NCBI RefSeq assembly: GCF_015645445.1
Contig: NZ_JADOGI010000030.1
Coordinates: 1 to 64,000 of the forward strand
Length of the DNA: 64,000 bases
From: Nonomuraea cypriaca
Lineage (GTDB): Bacteria > Actinomycetota > Actinomycetes > Streptosporangiales > Streptosporangiaceae
Direction: 5' to 3'
How positions within the stretch are numbered: the stretch's first letter is position 1; each line of letters starts with the position of its first letter. A program made the translations under genes and the position numbers. This document shows positions 49,486 to 58,484 of the stretch, one piece after another. The notes under the pieces were generated by a model, which did no database searches, was not told the DNA's origin, and was given only the letters and a program-made list of their open reading frames with translations.

Positions 49486-51093
49486 GTGAGCTCTGAGTTC
49501 AGCCGCCGTGACTTCCTGCGTTACAGCGGAGCGACCGGTGCGGCGGCGTTCATCGCGGCCACGCTCTCCGCTTGTTCCGGAGGCCCGGCCTCGACCGGTT
49601 CGGTCGGCGCCGGATCCAACAAAGACCTGATCACCGCCGTCATCGGCTACGGCAACGACCAGAGCTGGGACCCGACGCAGACCGCCTCGGCGTTCGCCAT
49701 GGCCGGGATCAACCACGTCTACGAAGGTCTGCTCGACACCGACCCGATCACCCGCGAGCCGTATCCGGCGCTGGCGACCGCGCTGCCCTCCGACGTGAGC
49801 GCGACCTCGTGGAAGTTCACCCTGCGCGAGGGAGCGACCTGGCACGACGGCAAGCCGGTCACCGCCGACGACGTGGTCTTCACGTTCGAGCGGATCCTCG
49901 ACCCCGAGGCGAACGTGCTGGTCGGCAACTTCTTCAGGTCCTGGTTGCGTGAGGTGAAGAAGATCGACGACAGGAACGTGGAGCTGGTCTTCGCGTTCCC
50001 GTTCCCCGACGCCGCGCCCAGACTGACGATCGCCAAGATCATGCCGAAGCACGTGTTCGGCCAGGCGGGGGCGTGGGACCAGGCCAAGAGCGGCAAGGCG
50101 GTGGGCTCGGGGCCGTACAAACTGGCCGCGCACAACCCGAAGTCCAACACCTCGTTCGAGGCGTACGCCGCCTACAACGGCCCGCGTCCCGCCAGGGTCA
50201 AGCAGATGAACTGGCTGACGATCGTGGACGCCGCGGCGCGCGTGGCCAAGATCTCCGGGGGCTCGGCAGAGGCGCAGATCGCCGACAACATCCCGTACGC
50301 CAACGTCGAGCAGCTCAAGCAGCAGGGCCTGACGGTGGAGGGCGGCCGGGGCATGAACCACATGTTCCTGATGTTCAACACCGCGGCCAAGCCGTTCGAC
50401 GACGTACGCGTCCGGCAGGCGCTGCACTACGCGATCGACAGGCAGAAGATGATCGACGTGGCGCTCAAGGGCCACGGCACGGCCTCCAGCTCGTTCCTGA
50501 ACGAGGGGCATCCCGATCACAAGCCGGCCTCGGTCGTCTACGACTACGACCCGGAGAAGGCCAAGGCCCTGCTCAAGGAGGCGGGGGTGACCGGCCTGAC
50601 GGTCAACCTCATGGCCGTCAACGTGAGCTGGATCGCCGACTGCCTGCCGACCATCGCCTCCTCCTGGGAGGCCGTCGGGATCAAGACCACGCTGGAGCCG
50701 CAGGACACGGCCGCGTTGTTCACCAAGATGGACCAGTTCCAGGACTACCAGGTGGTCGCCGCGGCCTCGAACCCCAACCAGTTCGGCATGGACGCCGACC
50801 TGATCATGCGCTACAACTTCGTGGCGGGCGGCCTGTGGATGAAGTACGCCCACTACGACGGCAGTGACGACGCCAAGGCGCTGTTCGCCCTGATGGACGA
50901 GGCGACCAAGGAACCGGACAAAACCAAAAAGACCGCGGCTGTCCACAAATATCTGGACATGATTGCTGAGCAGGCCGTGCTCTACCCCGTCGTCCACACC
51001 GAGCTGATGACCGCCTGGGATCCGAAGAAGCTGTCCGGCATCCGCGCCCAGGCGTACCCGGGCATCACGCTGCTGCAGGCCAAGAGGACATGA
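49486..51093 (+). CDS. ABC transporter substrate-binding lipoprotein, family 5
   Basis: Dipeptide/oligopeptide-type binding protein of 535 aa. It begins with a twin-arginine-like SRRDFLRYSG and has a lipobox LSAC (Cys about 29), so it is likely Tat- or Sec-exported and lipid-anchored. The PBP2 core follows (TWHDGKPVTADDVVFTFERI, ALHYAIDRQKMIDVAL). GTG 49486 is preceded by GGGAGGC. First gene of a five-gene overlapping operon controlled by a GntR protein. Confidence 0.92.
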   Translation: MSSEFSRRDFLRYSGATGAAAFIAATLSACSGGPASTGSVGAGSNKDLITAVIGYGNDQSWDPTQTASAFAMAGINHVYEGLLDTDPITREPYPALATALPSDVSATSWKFTLREGATWHDGKPVTADDVVFTFERILDPEANVLVGNFFRSWLREVKKIDDRNVELVFAFPFPDAAPRLTIAKIMPKHVFGQAGAWDQAKSGKAVGSGPYKLAAHNPKSNTSFEAYAAYNGPRPARVKQMNWLTIVDAAARVAKISGGSAEAQIADNIPYANVEQLKQQGLTVEGGRGMNHMFLMFNTAAKPFDDVRVRQALHYAIDRQKMIDVALKGHGTASSSFLNEGHPDHKPASVVYDYDPEKAKALLKEAGVTGLTVNLMAVNVSWIADCLPTIASSWEAVGIKTTLEPQDTAALFTKMDQFQDYQVVAAASNPNQFGMDADLIMRYNFVAGGLWMKYAHYDGSDDAKALFALMDEATKEPDKTKKTAAVHKYLDMIAEQAVLYPVVHTELMTAWDPKKLSGIRAQAYPGITLLQAKRT

Positions 51094-52049
51094 CGCTCGT
51101 CGCCCGGATGCTGCTGCGGCGGCTCCTCATCCTGGTCCCGCTGGTGCTCGGCGTGGTCGCGTTCGTGTTCGTCGTGATGCGCTTCTCCAACAACAAGCCG
51201 GAGTACGCCTACTTCCAGGGCGCGAACCCCACCCCCGAGCAGATCCACCAGTTCCAGCTCGAGAACGGCCTGCTGGACCCGCTCCCGCTGCGTTACCTCC
51301 ACTTCGTCGCCGACCTGGCGCGGGGCGACCTCGGCACCAGCGTGCTCACGAAGAAGCCGGTGCTGGAGTCCGTGACGACCGCGCTGCCGCTGACGTTGCA
51401 GCTCACGTTCCTCGGCCTGGCCGTGGCGGTGGTGCTCGCGCTGGTGTTCGGCGTGACGGGCGCGCTGTTCCGCGACCGGTGGCCCGACCAGGTGATCCGG
51501 ATGGTGTCGCTGATCGGCGTGGCGGCCCCGGCGTTCTGGCTGGCGCTGCTGATGATCCAGTGGCTGGCGGTGGGCGAGGGCCTGTTCCCCACGGGCGGCT
51601 ACATCAACCCGGCCGACTCCTTCACCGGCTGGCTGCGGTCGATGACGTTGCCGGCGCTGTCGCTGTCGCTGCCGATCGCCGCCCAGCTCACCCGCATCAT
51701 CCGCACGTCGATGGTGGAGGAGCTGGACCGCGACTACGTACGCACCGCGATCGGCAGCGGCCTGCCGCAGATCGTGGTCGTCGGCCGCAACGTGCTGCGC
51801 AACGCCCTGATCAACCCGCTGACCGTGCTTGGCCTGCGCATCGGCTACCTCATCGGCGGCACCGTGGTCATCGAGACCATCTACGGACTGCCCGGCATGG
51901 GCCAGCTCATGATCAACGCGGTGCGCGACGGCGACCCGGCCGTCGTCCAGGGCGTCGTGCTGACCATCGCCGTCGGCTTCATGGTCGTCAACCTCGTCGT
52001 CGACGTCCTCTACCTGCTGATCAACCCCCGCCTCAGGAGCGCCGCATGA
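51090..52049 (+). CDS. ABC transporter permease (DppB type)
   Basis: Integral membrane permease of 319 aa with about six helices and the EAA-like region EELDRDYVRTAIGSGLPQ. The start ATG overlaps the binding-protein stop as ATGA. It pairs with the permease half of the next gene. Confidence 0.93.
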   Translation: MTLVARMLLRRLLILVPLVLGVVAFVFVVMRFSNNKPEYAYFQGANPTPEQIHQFQLENGLLDPLPLRYLHFVADLARGDLGTSVLTKKPVLESVTTALPLTLQLTFLGLAVAVVLALVFGVTGALFRDRWPDQVIRMVSLIGVAAPAFWLALLMIQWLAVGEGLFPTGGYINPADSFTGWLRSMTLPALSLSLPIAAQLTRIIRTSMVEELDRDYVRTAIGSGLPQIVVVGRNVLRNALINPLTVLGLRIGYLIGGTVVIETIYGLPGMGQLMINAVRDGDPAVVQGVVLTIAVGFMVVNLVVDVLYLLINPRLRSAA

Positions 52050-53980
52050 GACGTGGACTGACCGAACGTCTGTCCCGGCCCGGCGTGGGCCTGCGCAGGC
52101 TGAGGCCGCTGTCGTGGGTCGCGGTCGGCATCGTCGCCGTCGTCGTGCTGGCCGCGGTGCTGGCGCCGTGGATCGCGCCGCACTCGCCGTACTTCCAGGA
52201 GGCCGCCGGCGGCGGCCCGTCCGCCGCGCACTGGATGGGGCTCGACAGCGCCAACCGCGACATCCTGTCCAGACTCCTGTACGGCGCCCGCTGGTCGCTC
52301 ATCATCGGCCTCGGCGCGACCGGGCTCGCCCTGGTCGCCGGCGCGATCATCGGCGCCGTCGCGGCCACCTCGCGCCGGGCCGTGGACGAGACCCTCATGC
52401 GGGTGCTCGACGTGATCATGGCCTTCCCCGGCATCGCGCTGGCCGCCGTGCTGGTCGCGGTGTTCGGCGGCAGCATCCCGGTGCTGGTCATGGCCATGGC
52501 GTTCCTCTACATGCCGTCCGTGGCCAGGGTCGTGCGGGCCAACGTGATCGCCCAGTACGGCGAGGACTACGTGGCGGCCGAGCGGATCATCGGCGCCCGC
52601 ACGCCGCACATCCTCATCAGGCACGTCGCGATCAACTGCGCCGCGCCGGTGCTGGTGTTCTGCACGGTGATGGTGGCCGACGCGATCGTGTTCGAGGCGT
52701 CGCTGTCGTTCATCGGCGCCGGCGTACGCCCCCCGAACCCCTCCTGGGGCAGTGTCATCGCCGACGGCAAGAACCTGGTCCTGCTCGGCGGCTGGTGGGC
52801 CACGGTCTTCCCCGGACTGCTGATCCTGATCACCGTGCTCGCACTCAACATCCTGTCCGAGGGCATCTCCGACGCCTGGGCCGCGCCCGCCGCCCGCAAG
52901 GCGCCGGTCAAGAAGGAGGAGGACGCGTTCGAGCAGGCTCAGCCTGGCTCCGGCGAGATCGTCGAGCTGCCCGGCCTGGCCGAGGCCGCCCAAAGGCTGG
53001 CCGAACGCGCCCGCCCCCTGCCGCAGGGCCCGCCGATCCTCGCGGTCGAGCGGCTGCGGATCGGGTTCGCCGAGGGCGTGGACATCGTGGACGGCATCGG
53101 CTTCGAGGTACGCCCGGGTGAGGTGCTCGGCCTGGTGGGCGAGTCGGGCTGCGGCAAGTCGCTGACCGCGCTGACCATCATGGGCCTGCAGCCCCGCGAC
53201 GCCCGCGTCAGCGGCCACGTGCGTTTCGACCAGCAGGAGCTGCTCGCGCTGCCCCGCCGCGCCCGCCGCCGGCTGCTCGGCCACGAAATGGCGATGATCT
53301 ACCAGGACGCCCTCTCCTCGCTGAACCCGGCCATGACCATCAAGGCCCAGCTCAAGCAGGTCACCCGGCGTGGCGGCCGGCGTACCCCGGCAGAGCTGCT
53401 CGAACTCGTCGGACTGGACGCCCGCCGCACCCTGTCCTCCTACCCGCACGAGCTCTCGGGCGGGCAGCGGCAGCGGGTGCTGATCGCGATGGCGCTCTCG
53501 CGCGAGCCCAAGCTGATCGTCGCCGACGAGCCCACGACCGCGCTGGACGTGACCGTGCAGGCGCAGGTCATCGAGCTGCTGCTGCGGTTGCGCGAGGAGC
53601 TGGGGTTCGCGCTGATCCTCGTCTCGCACGACCTCGCGCTGGTCACCGACGTCACCGACCGCGTGGTGGTCATGTACGGCGGCCAGATCGTCGAGACCGG
53701 CGCCACCGCGACCCTGGTCGGGGAGGCGGCCCACCACTACGCGCGCGGCCTGCTCGGGTCGGTGCTGTCGCTGGAGTCGGGGGCCGAGCGGCTCACGCAG
53801 ATCCGCGGCGTGGTGCCCGCACCGGCCGACTTCCCGGCCGGCTGCCGGTTCGCAGACCGGTGCCCGATGGCCACGGACGTGTGCCGTACCGAGACGCCGG
53901 TGCTGGCGGGGGACGCCACCCACGCGGTGGCCTGCCACCACCCCGCGGTCAGTCTGGTGAGGAGTGAGCAGCGTGCTTGA
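52046..53980 (+). CDS. Fused ABC permease (DppC type) and ATPase (DppD type)
   Basis: Single polypeptide of 644 aa. Residues about 1-285 form the DppC permease (six helices; EDYVAAERIIGARTPHILIR is the EAA loop). A Lys/Glu-rich linker, about 290-330, joins the DppD ATPase: Walker A GESGCGKS, signature LSGGQRQR, Walker B LIVADEPTTALD, and a C-terminal Cys-rich oligopeptide motif (PAGCRFADRCPMATDVC). Fusions of this kind occur in actinomycetes. ATG 52046 overlaps the DppB stop (ATGA). Confidence 0.9.
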   Translation: MRRGLTERLSRPGVGLRRLRPLSWVAVGIVAVVVLAAVLAPWIAPHSPYFQEAAGGGPSAAHWMGLDSANRDILSRLLYGARWSLIIGLGATGLALVAGAIIGAVAATSRRAVDETLMRVLDVIMAFPGIALAAVLVAVFGGSIPVLVMAMAFLYMPSVARVVRANVIAQYGEDYVAAERIIGARTPHILIRHVAINCAAPVLVFCTVMVADAIVFEASLSFIGAGVRPPNPSWGSVIADGKNLVLLGGWWATVFPGLLILITVLALNILSEGISDAWAAPAARKAPVKKEEDAFEQAQPGSGEIVELPGLAEAAQRLAERARPLPQGPPILAVERLRIGFAEGVDIVDGIGFEVRPGEVLGLVGESGCGKSLTALTIMGLQPRDARVSGHVRFDQQELLALPRRARRRLLGHEMAMIYQDALSSLNPAMTIKAQLKQVTRRGGRRTPAELLELVGLDARRTLSSYPHELSGGQRQRVLIAMALSREPKLIVADEPTTALDVTVQAQVIELLLRLREELGFALILVSHDLALVTDVTDRVVVMYGGQIVETGATATLVGEAAHHYARGLLGSVLSLESGAERLTQIRGVVPAPADFPAGCRFADRCPMATDVCRTETPVLAGDATHAVACHHPAVSLVRSEQRA

Positions 53981-54962
53981 GCTGAAGGACGTCCACGTCG
54001 TGCACAAGGCGCGCTCGGGTGGCGTGTTCGCGCGCGACCGCGTCTACGCGCTGACCGCCGCGAACCTGGTGATCGGCCCCGGCGAGACCGTCGGTGTCGT
54101 GGGGGAGTCGGGTTGCGGCAAGTCCACGCTGGCCAGGGTGCTGGTGGGGCTGCAGCGGCCGACCGCGGGCACGGTGACGTTCCGCGGCGCGGACCTGTGG
54201 GCGCTCAAGGAGTCCCGGCGGCGGGAGCTGGTCGGGTCGAGCGTCGGGATGGTGTTCCAGGACCCGTCCACGGCGCTCAACCGGCGGCTGCCGGTCAGGC
54301 AGGTGCTGCGCGACCCGCTCGACGTGCACCGCCGCGGCGCCCCCGCCGAGCGCGACGCCCGCGTACGCGAGCTGCTCGACCTGGTCGGTCTGCCCCCGAG
54401 CGCGGCAGACGCGCTGCCGAGCCAGCTGTCCGGCGGGCAGCGCCAGCGCGTGGCCGTGGCCAGGGCGCTCGCCCTCGAACCTGACCTGCTCATCGCCGAC
54501 GAGCCCACGAGCGCGCTCGACGTGTCCGTGCGCGCCCAGATACTCAACCTGCTGCTCGACCTGAAGGAACGGCTCGGGCTCGCGCTGGTGTTCGTCTCGC
54601 ACGACATCCAGACGGTACGCAGGATGAGCGACCGCGTGGTCACGATGTATCTGGGCAGGATCGTCGAGCAGACACCCGCGCAGGCCGTGCCGCTGGCCGC
54701 GCGGCATCCGTACACGCGGGCGCTGTTCTCCGCGACGCCGGGACTGATCTCGCCGATCAACGCGATCCCGCTGGTCGGGGCGGTGCCCTCGGCGACGAAT
54801 CCGCCGAGCGGGTGCCCGTTCCGCACGCGGTGCTGGCGGGCGGACGAGGTGTGTGCCGCGGAGATGCCGGACGCGCGGACCGATGCTGACCATCTCTTCC
54901 ACTGCCACCACCCGGTGGCGGCGGGAGCGACCGACCTCGAACTGATCCAGGAGCGAGCATGA
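53973..54962 (+). CDS. ABC transporter ATP-binding protein (DppF type)
   Basis: Second ATPase of the transporter, about 329 aa. Walker A GESGCGKSTLARVLVG, signature LSGGQRQRVAVARAL, Walker B LLIADEPTSALD and the C-terminal motif PSGCPFRTRCWRADEVCA are present. GTG 53973 has AGGAG at suitable spacing; GTG 53964 adds three residues. It overlaps the fused permease-ATPase and then the DapA-like gene (ATGA). Confidence 0.92.
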   Translation: MLELKDVHVVHKARSGGVFARDRVYALTAANLVIGPGETVGVVGESGCGKSTLARVLVGLQRPTAGTVTFRGADLWALKESRRRELVGSSVGMVFQDPSTALNRRLPVRQVLRDPLDVHRRGAPAERDARVRELLDLVGLPPSAADALPSQLSGGQRQRVAVARALALEPDLLIADEPTSALDVSVRAQILNLLLDLKERLGLALVFVSHDIQTVRRMSDRVVTMYLGRIVEQTPAQAVPLAARHPYTRALFSATPGLISPINAIPLVGAVPSATNPPSGCPFRTRCWRADEVCAAEMPDARTDADHLFHCHHPVAAGATDLELIQERA

Positions 54963-55879
54963 CCAGTGCGGATGCGATGCTGAGAGGCGTCATCCCGCCC
55001 GTTTGCACCCCCATGACCCCCGACTACCAGGTGGACGCCGTCTCGCTCACCCGGCTGGTCGATCATCTGCTCGCGGGTGGCGTGGACGCGTTGTTCGTGC
55101 TGGGGTCCTCCTCGGAGGTGGCGTACCTGACGGACGCCCAGCGGCGGGTGGTGCTCGACACGGTCGTCGGGCACGTGGGCGGGCAGGTGCCGGTGCTGGC
55201 CGGGGTGATCGACATGACGACGCCGCGGGTTCTGGAGCACGTGCGGGTCGCGGTCGAGGCCGGGGTGTCGGGGCTGGTGGCGACGGCGCCGTTCTACACG
55301 CGCACCCATCCGGCCGAGATCCGCACCCATTTCCGTACCGTCGCCGTCCGGGGCGGGCTCCCGCTCTACGCCTATGACCTGCCGGTCTCCGTACACACCA
55401 AGCTGAGCGCTGATCTGCTGCTCGAACTGGCCGGCGAGGGCGTGCTGGCCGGGGTGAAGGACTCCAGCGGCGACGACGGCGGCCTGCGGCAGGTCATCCT
55501 GCGGCGCGAGGCGCCGTTCAGCGTGCTCACCGGGTCGGAGGTGACCGTGGACTCGGCGCTCTGGATGGGCGCCGACGGCGTGGTGCCCGGACTGGGGAAC
55601 GTCGACCCGCACGGCTACACCGAGCTCTACCGCTGCGCCTCGCGCGGCGACTGGGAGGCGGCCAGGGTCGAGCAAGAGCGCCTGGCCAGGCTGTTCGAGA
55701 TCGTCCACGTCGGTGGCACCCGGATGGGCGGCAGCTCGTCGGGCCTCGGGGCGTTCAAGGCAGCACTTCACCTGCGCGGTGTCATCGACTGCCCGATCAC
55801 CGCGCTCCCGCAGGTCCCGCTGAACGACGAGGAGGCCGGCCGGATCGGCAAGCTCCTCGCGTCCGCGGGCCTGCTCTGA
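54959..55879 (+). CDS. Dihydrodipicolinate synthase/N-acetylneuraminate lyase family aldolase
   Basis: Schiff-base aldolase of 306 aa. The catalytic lysine is Lys167 (GVLAGVKDSSGD) and the tyrosine is in YAYDLP (139). The carboxylate-binding motif reads GSSSE at 49-53 rather than the usual GTTGE, which points to a subfamily other than DapA. KDG-type or keto-acid aldolases are candidates. It is the last gene of the GntR-controlled operon, so its substrate is probably derived from the imported compound. Confidence 0.9.
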   Translation: MTSADAMLRGVIPPVCTPMTPDYQVDAVSLTRLVDHLLAGGVDALFVLGSSSEVAYLTDAQRRVVLDTVVGHVGGQVPVLAGVIDMTTPRVLEHVRVAVEAGVSGLVATAPFYTRTHPAEIRTHFRTVAVRGGLPLYAYDLPVSVHTKLSADLLLELAGEGVLAGVKDSSGDDGGLRQVILRREAPFSVLTGSEVTVDSALWMGADGVVPGLGNVDPHGYTELYRCASRGDWEAARVEQERLARLFEIVHVGGTRMGGSSSGLGAFKAALHLRGVIDCPITALPQVPLNDEEAGRIGKLLASAGLL

Positions 55880-55897
55880 ATCTGTCCGGTATCAGCG

Positions 55898-56155
55898 TCA
55901 GGCCGGGCTCGCCAGCCTGGCCACGTCGCCCGCGCCGTCCTCGATCAGCTTGGCCGCCAGCTCGGACAGCGCGCGCCCGGCCGCCAGCTCGTCACCGATC
56001 CCTGGTACGGGCCGGTCGTGCGGGTTGCGGCGGGCGTGCGCCACGCTCTCGTGCCGTTTGCCGTCCGCGGTGAACAACACCGCCGTGGCCGTGGTGACGG
56101 CGTCCCGGTCGTCCTCGCTGATCCAGATCTGCACGTTCCACTGCTTGTAATCCAT
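55898..56155 (-). CDS. DUF1876 domain protein
   Basis: Protein of 85 aa with WNVQIWISEDDRDAVTTATAVL and a VPGIGDELAAGRALSELAAKL helix; the DUF1876 fold resembles double-stranded RNA-binding-like or dodecin-like small proteins common in streptomycetes. GGGAGG precedes ATG 56155. Role unknown. Confidence 0.85.
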   Translation of the reverse strand: MDYKQWNVQIWISEDDRDAVTTATAVLFTADGKRHESVAHARRNPHDRPVPGIGDELAAGRALSELAAKLIEDGAGDVARLASPA

Positions 56156-56250
56156 GACTGCACCTCCCTACTTCGAGCCTCTCTCCTCAAGCCGAAAAGG
56201 TAAAGGTCAGCCCCCTGTGCGGCTGTGTGCGGGCGGCTATGTGCGGGCGG

Positions 56251-56625
56251 CTATGTGCGGCGGACCTTGGGGGGAACGACCTGGAGCGCCGTCTCCAGCG
56301 CGGTGGCCTCCTCGGGGGTGAGCCGTTCCAGGAAGTGGACCAGGGTGGCCGCCTGGTTGCCGCTGGCCGCCAGGGCGTGCCGCATCAGCTCCGCGGTGTA
56401 GGCCTCCTTGGTGGCGATCGGCTCGTAGACGTACGCCCGGCCGACCGGCTCGCGCCTGAGCAGGCCCTTGGTGTGGAGCTTGTCCATCACCGTCATGACC
56501 GTGGTGTAGGCGATCTCGCGCTCGTTGCGGAGGTCTTCGAGCACGTCGCGGACGGAGGCGGGTCTGCGGTAGGACCACATCCTGTCCATGATCGTGGACT
56601 CGAGCTCTCCCAGGGGGCGCCTCAT
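56251..56625 (-). CDS. BlaI/MecI/CopY family repressor
   Basis: Winged-helix repressor of 124 aa. The N-terminal RRPLGELESTIMDRMWSYRR and the recognition segment IAYTTVMTVMDKLHTKGLLRR are characteristic. The usual partner, a BlaR/M56 sensor peptidase, is not adjacent. It starts at ATG 56625 or GTG 56631, both without a ribosome site, so the transcript may be leaderless. Confidence 0.88.
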   Translation of the reverse strand: MRRPLGELESTIMDRMWSYRRPASVRDVLEDLRNEREIAYTTVMTVMDKLHTKGLLRREPVGRAYVYEPIATKEAYTAELMRHALAASGNQAATLVHFLERLTPEEATALETALQVVPPKVRRT

Positions 56626-56669
56626 GGGCACATGTTACGGGTTGCGGTGGAACGCACCCGAGCGAATGA

Positions 56670-57614
56670 TCATCTGCTCACGCCGTCCGCTGGTTGCCGC
56701 AACAGGCTCAGGTCGGCTCGCCGCGGCAGGCTCTCCCAGTCGCCCTGCGAGGTCACCGCGAACGCCCCCGCCGCGCACGCCGTGCTGAGCCGCCGCTCCG
56801 GGTCCGCCCCGTCCAGCCAGTCAGCCAGCCACCCGGCCGCGAACGCATCCCCGGCCCCCACGGAGTCCACCTCGGTCACCCGGTACGGCTCCGCCCGGCG
56901 CACCGTGCCGCCGGACAGCTCGAGCGCGCCCTCGGCGCCGAGCTTGACCAGCACGTGCCGGGGCCCGAGCGCCGCCAGCGCCTTGGCCAGCTCTTCCGCG
57001 CCTTCGACTGCGGCGACCAGCCGGCCCTCCGCCTCGGTCGCGAACAGCACGTCCACGTCGCCGACCGTCTCCCGCAACCACGCCCCCGCCTCCTCGGGCG
57101 TCCACAGGGCCCTGCGGTAGTTGACGTCGAGCGAGACGAGCACCCCTGCGGACCGCGCTGCGGCGATCGCATGGCGTACGGCCTCCCGCGCCGAGCCCGA
57201 GAGCGCCGGCGTGATCGCGGAGACGTGCAGCACCCGGGCCGACGCGATGAGCTCGGGGTCGAGGTCGGCGGCCGACAGCCGCGAGCCCGCGCTGTCCTTG
57301 CGGTAGTAGCGCACGTCGATGAGGTCGGCCGTGCGCCTGCCCTTGATCATCAGCCCGGTCGGCGCGCCGGGATCCCTGATGGCCCGCACGTCCACGCCCT
57401 CCCCGGCCAGGGTCGAGTGGATCAGGTCGCCGAACTCGTCGGCCCCCACCCGGCCGATCCACGCCGCGGCGTGGCCGAGCCGGGCGACGCCGATCGCGAC
57501 GTTCGACTCGGCGCCGCCCAGGCCCAGGTCGAAGTCGCGGGCGAAGCGCAGCGGCCCGGTGCGGCGGGCGGCGAACAGCGCCATGGTCTCACCGAAGGTC
57601 ACCAGATCGGTCAT
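56670..57614 (-). CDS. kdgK: PfkB-family sugar kinase, 2-keto-3-deoxygluconate kinase-like
   Basis: Kinase of 314 aa. It begins VTFGETMALFAARRTGPLRF, has GGAESNVAIGVARLG and the catalytic DSVGAGDAFAAGWLADW motif (anion hole plus Asp base). FGETM is typical of KdgK. It would phosphorylate 2-keto-3-deoxygluconate or a similar keto sugar. The ATG overlaps the IclR stop (ATGA), placing both in one transcript divergent from a sugar ABC transporter. Confidence 0.86.
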   Translation of the reverse strand: MTDLVTFGETMALFAARRTGPLRFARDFDLGLGGAESNVAIGVARLGHAAAWIGRVGADEFGDLIHSTLAGEGVDVRAIRDPGAPTGLMIKGRRTADLIDVRYYRKDSAGSRLSAADLDPELIASARVLHVSAITPALSGSAREAVRHAIAAARSAGVLVSLDVNYRRALWTPEEAGAWLRETVGDVDVLFATEAEGRLVAAVEGAEELAKALAALGPRHVLVKLGAEGALELSGGTVRRAEPYRVTEVDSVGAGDAFAAGWLADWLDGADPERRLSTACAAGAFAVTSQGDWESLPRRADLSLLRQPADGVSR

Positions 57615-58378
57615 CGGCTCGGGCTACCCAGCTTTCTCGAGATTCGCGCGGCCGCCCCCGCCACCAGCGGCCCCAGCTCGCGTACGCGCGCGGCGGTGAT
57701 CCGCGAGGTGAGGCCGGAGACGGAGATGGCGGCGGCGACGTTGTCGTTGTGGTTGAAGATCGGCGCCGCGACGCAGCGCACCTCGGGCTCGTTCTCACGG
57801 TCGTCCACCGCGTAGCCGCGCCGGCGGATGTGCGCCAGCTCGGCGCGCAGCCTTTCGTGGTCGGTGATCGTGTGCTTGGTCCTGGGCTCCAGGACCACCT
57901 CGGCGACGGCCTCCTCGGGCTGCCAGGCCAGGATGGCCTTGCCCACGGCCGTGGAGTGGACCGGGCCGCGGCTGCCGACGCGGGAGGCCATGCGGACGTT
58001 GGCCTCGTTCTCGACCTTGTCGATGTAGACCACGTGTGGGGGGTCGTAGACCACGAGGTGGACGGTCTCGCGCACCTCGCTCATCAGCCGGTGCGACTCC
58101 TCGGCCGCCACCGCGCGCAGGTCGAGTGTGGCCAGGTAGGACTGGCCGAGCCTGAGCGTGCCGTGACCCAGCCGGTACGCCCCGGTCCTGCGGTCGCGTT
58201 CGAGCAGCTTGGCCTCGACGAGCGGCACGGTCAGCCGCAGCACCGTGCTCTTGGCCAGGCCGACCGCCTCGGCCAGCTGGGTGAGCGACAGGCCCGCGTG
58301 CGCCCGTACGTGGTCCAGCACGGCCAGGGCTCTTCTGAGCGAGGCGGACTGGTTGCGTTCGGACACGATGGCCAACAT
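57611..58378 (-). CDS. IclR family transcriptional regulator
   Basis: Regulator of 255 aa. HTH: LSLTQLAEAVGLAKSTVLRL (about 31-50), followed by the IclR effector domain with AVGKAILAW and RRRGYAVDDRENEPEVRCVAAPI. It starts at ATG 58378; a GTG at 58366 is possible. A perfect palindrome 25 bp upstream, between this gene and the transporter, is probably its site. Confidence 0.93.
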   Translation of the reverse strand: MLAIVSERNQSASLRRALAVLDHVRAHAGLSLTQLAEAVGLAKSTVLRLTVPLVEAKLLERDRRTGAYRLGHGTLRLGQSYLATLDLRAVAAEESHRLMSEVRETVHLVVYDPPHVVYIDKVENEANVRMASRVGSRGPVHSTAVGKAILAWQPEEAVAEVVLEPRTKHTITDHERLRAELAHIRRRGYAVDDRENEPEVRCVAAPIFNHNDNVAAAISVSGLTSRITAARVRELGPLVAGAAARISRKLGSPSR

Positions 58379-58402
58379 ACCTGCGAACCGCCGATGCAAC
58401 AC

Positions 58403-58422
58403 GTTGTGCTGCAATGCACAAC
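58403..58422. promoter_or_regulatory. IclR operator palindrome
   Basis: GTTGTGC-TGCAAT-GCACAAC, perfect 7-bp arms, in the divergent region between the IclR-KdgK pair and the sugar transporter. Confidence 0.75.
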
Positions 58423-58484
58423 AACTCCGTGCACCCCTTCCGGGCGTCCTGAGTGGTTCCTAGGGTCGCGCTCAGGAGGTAATA

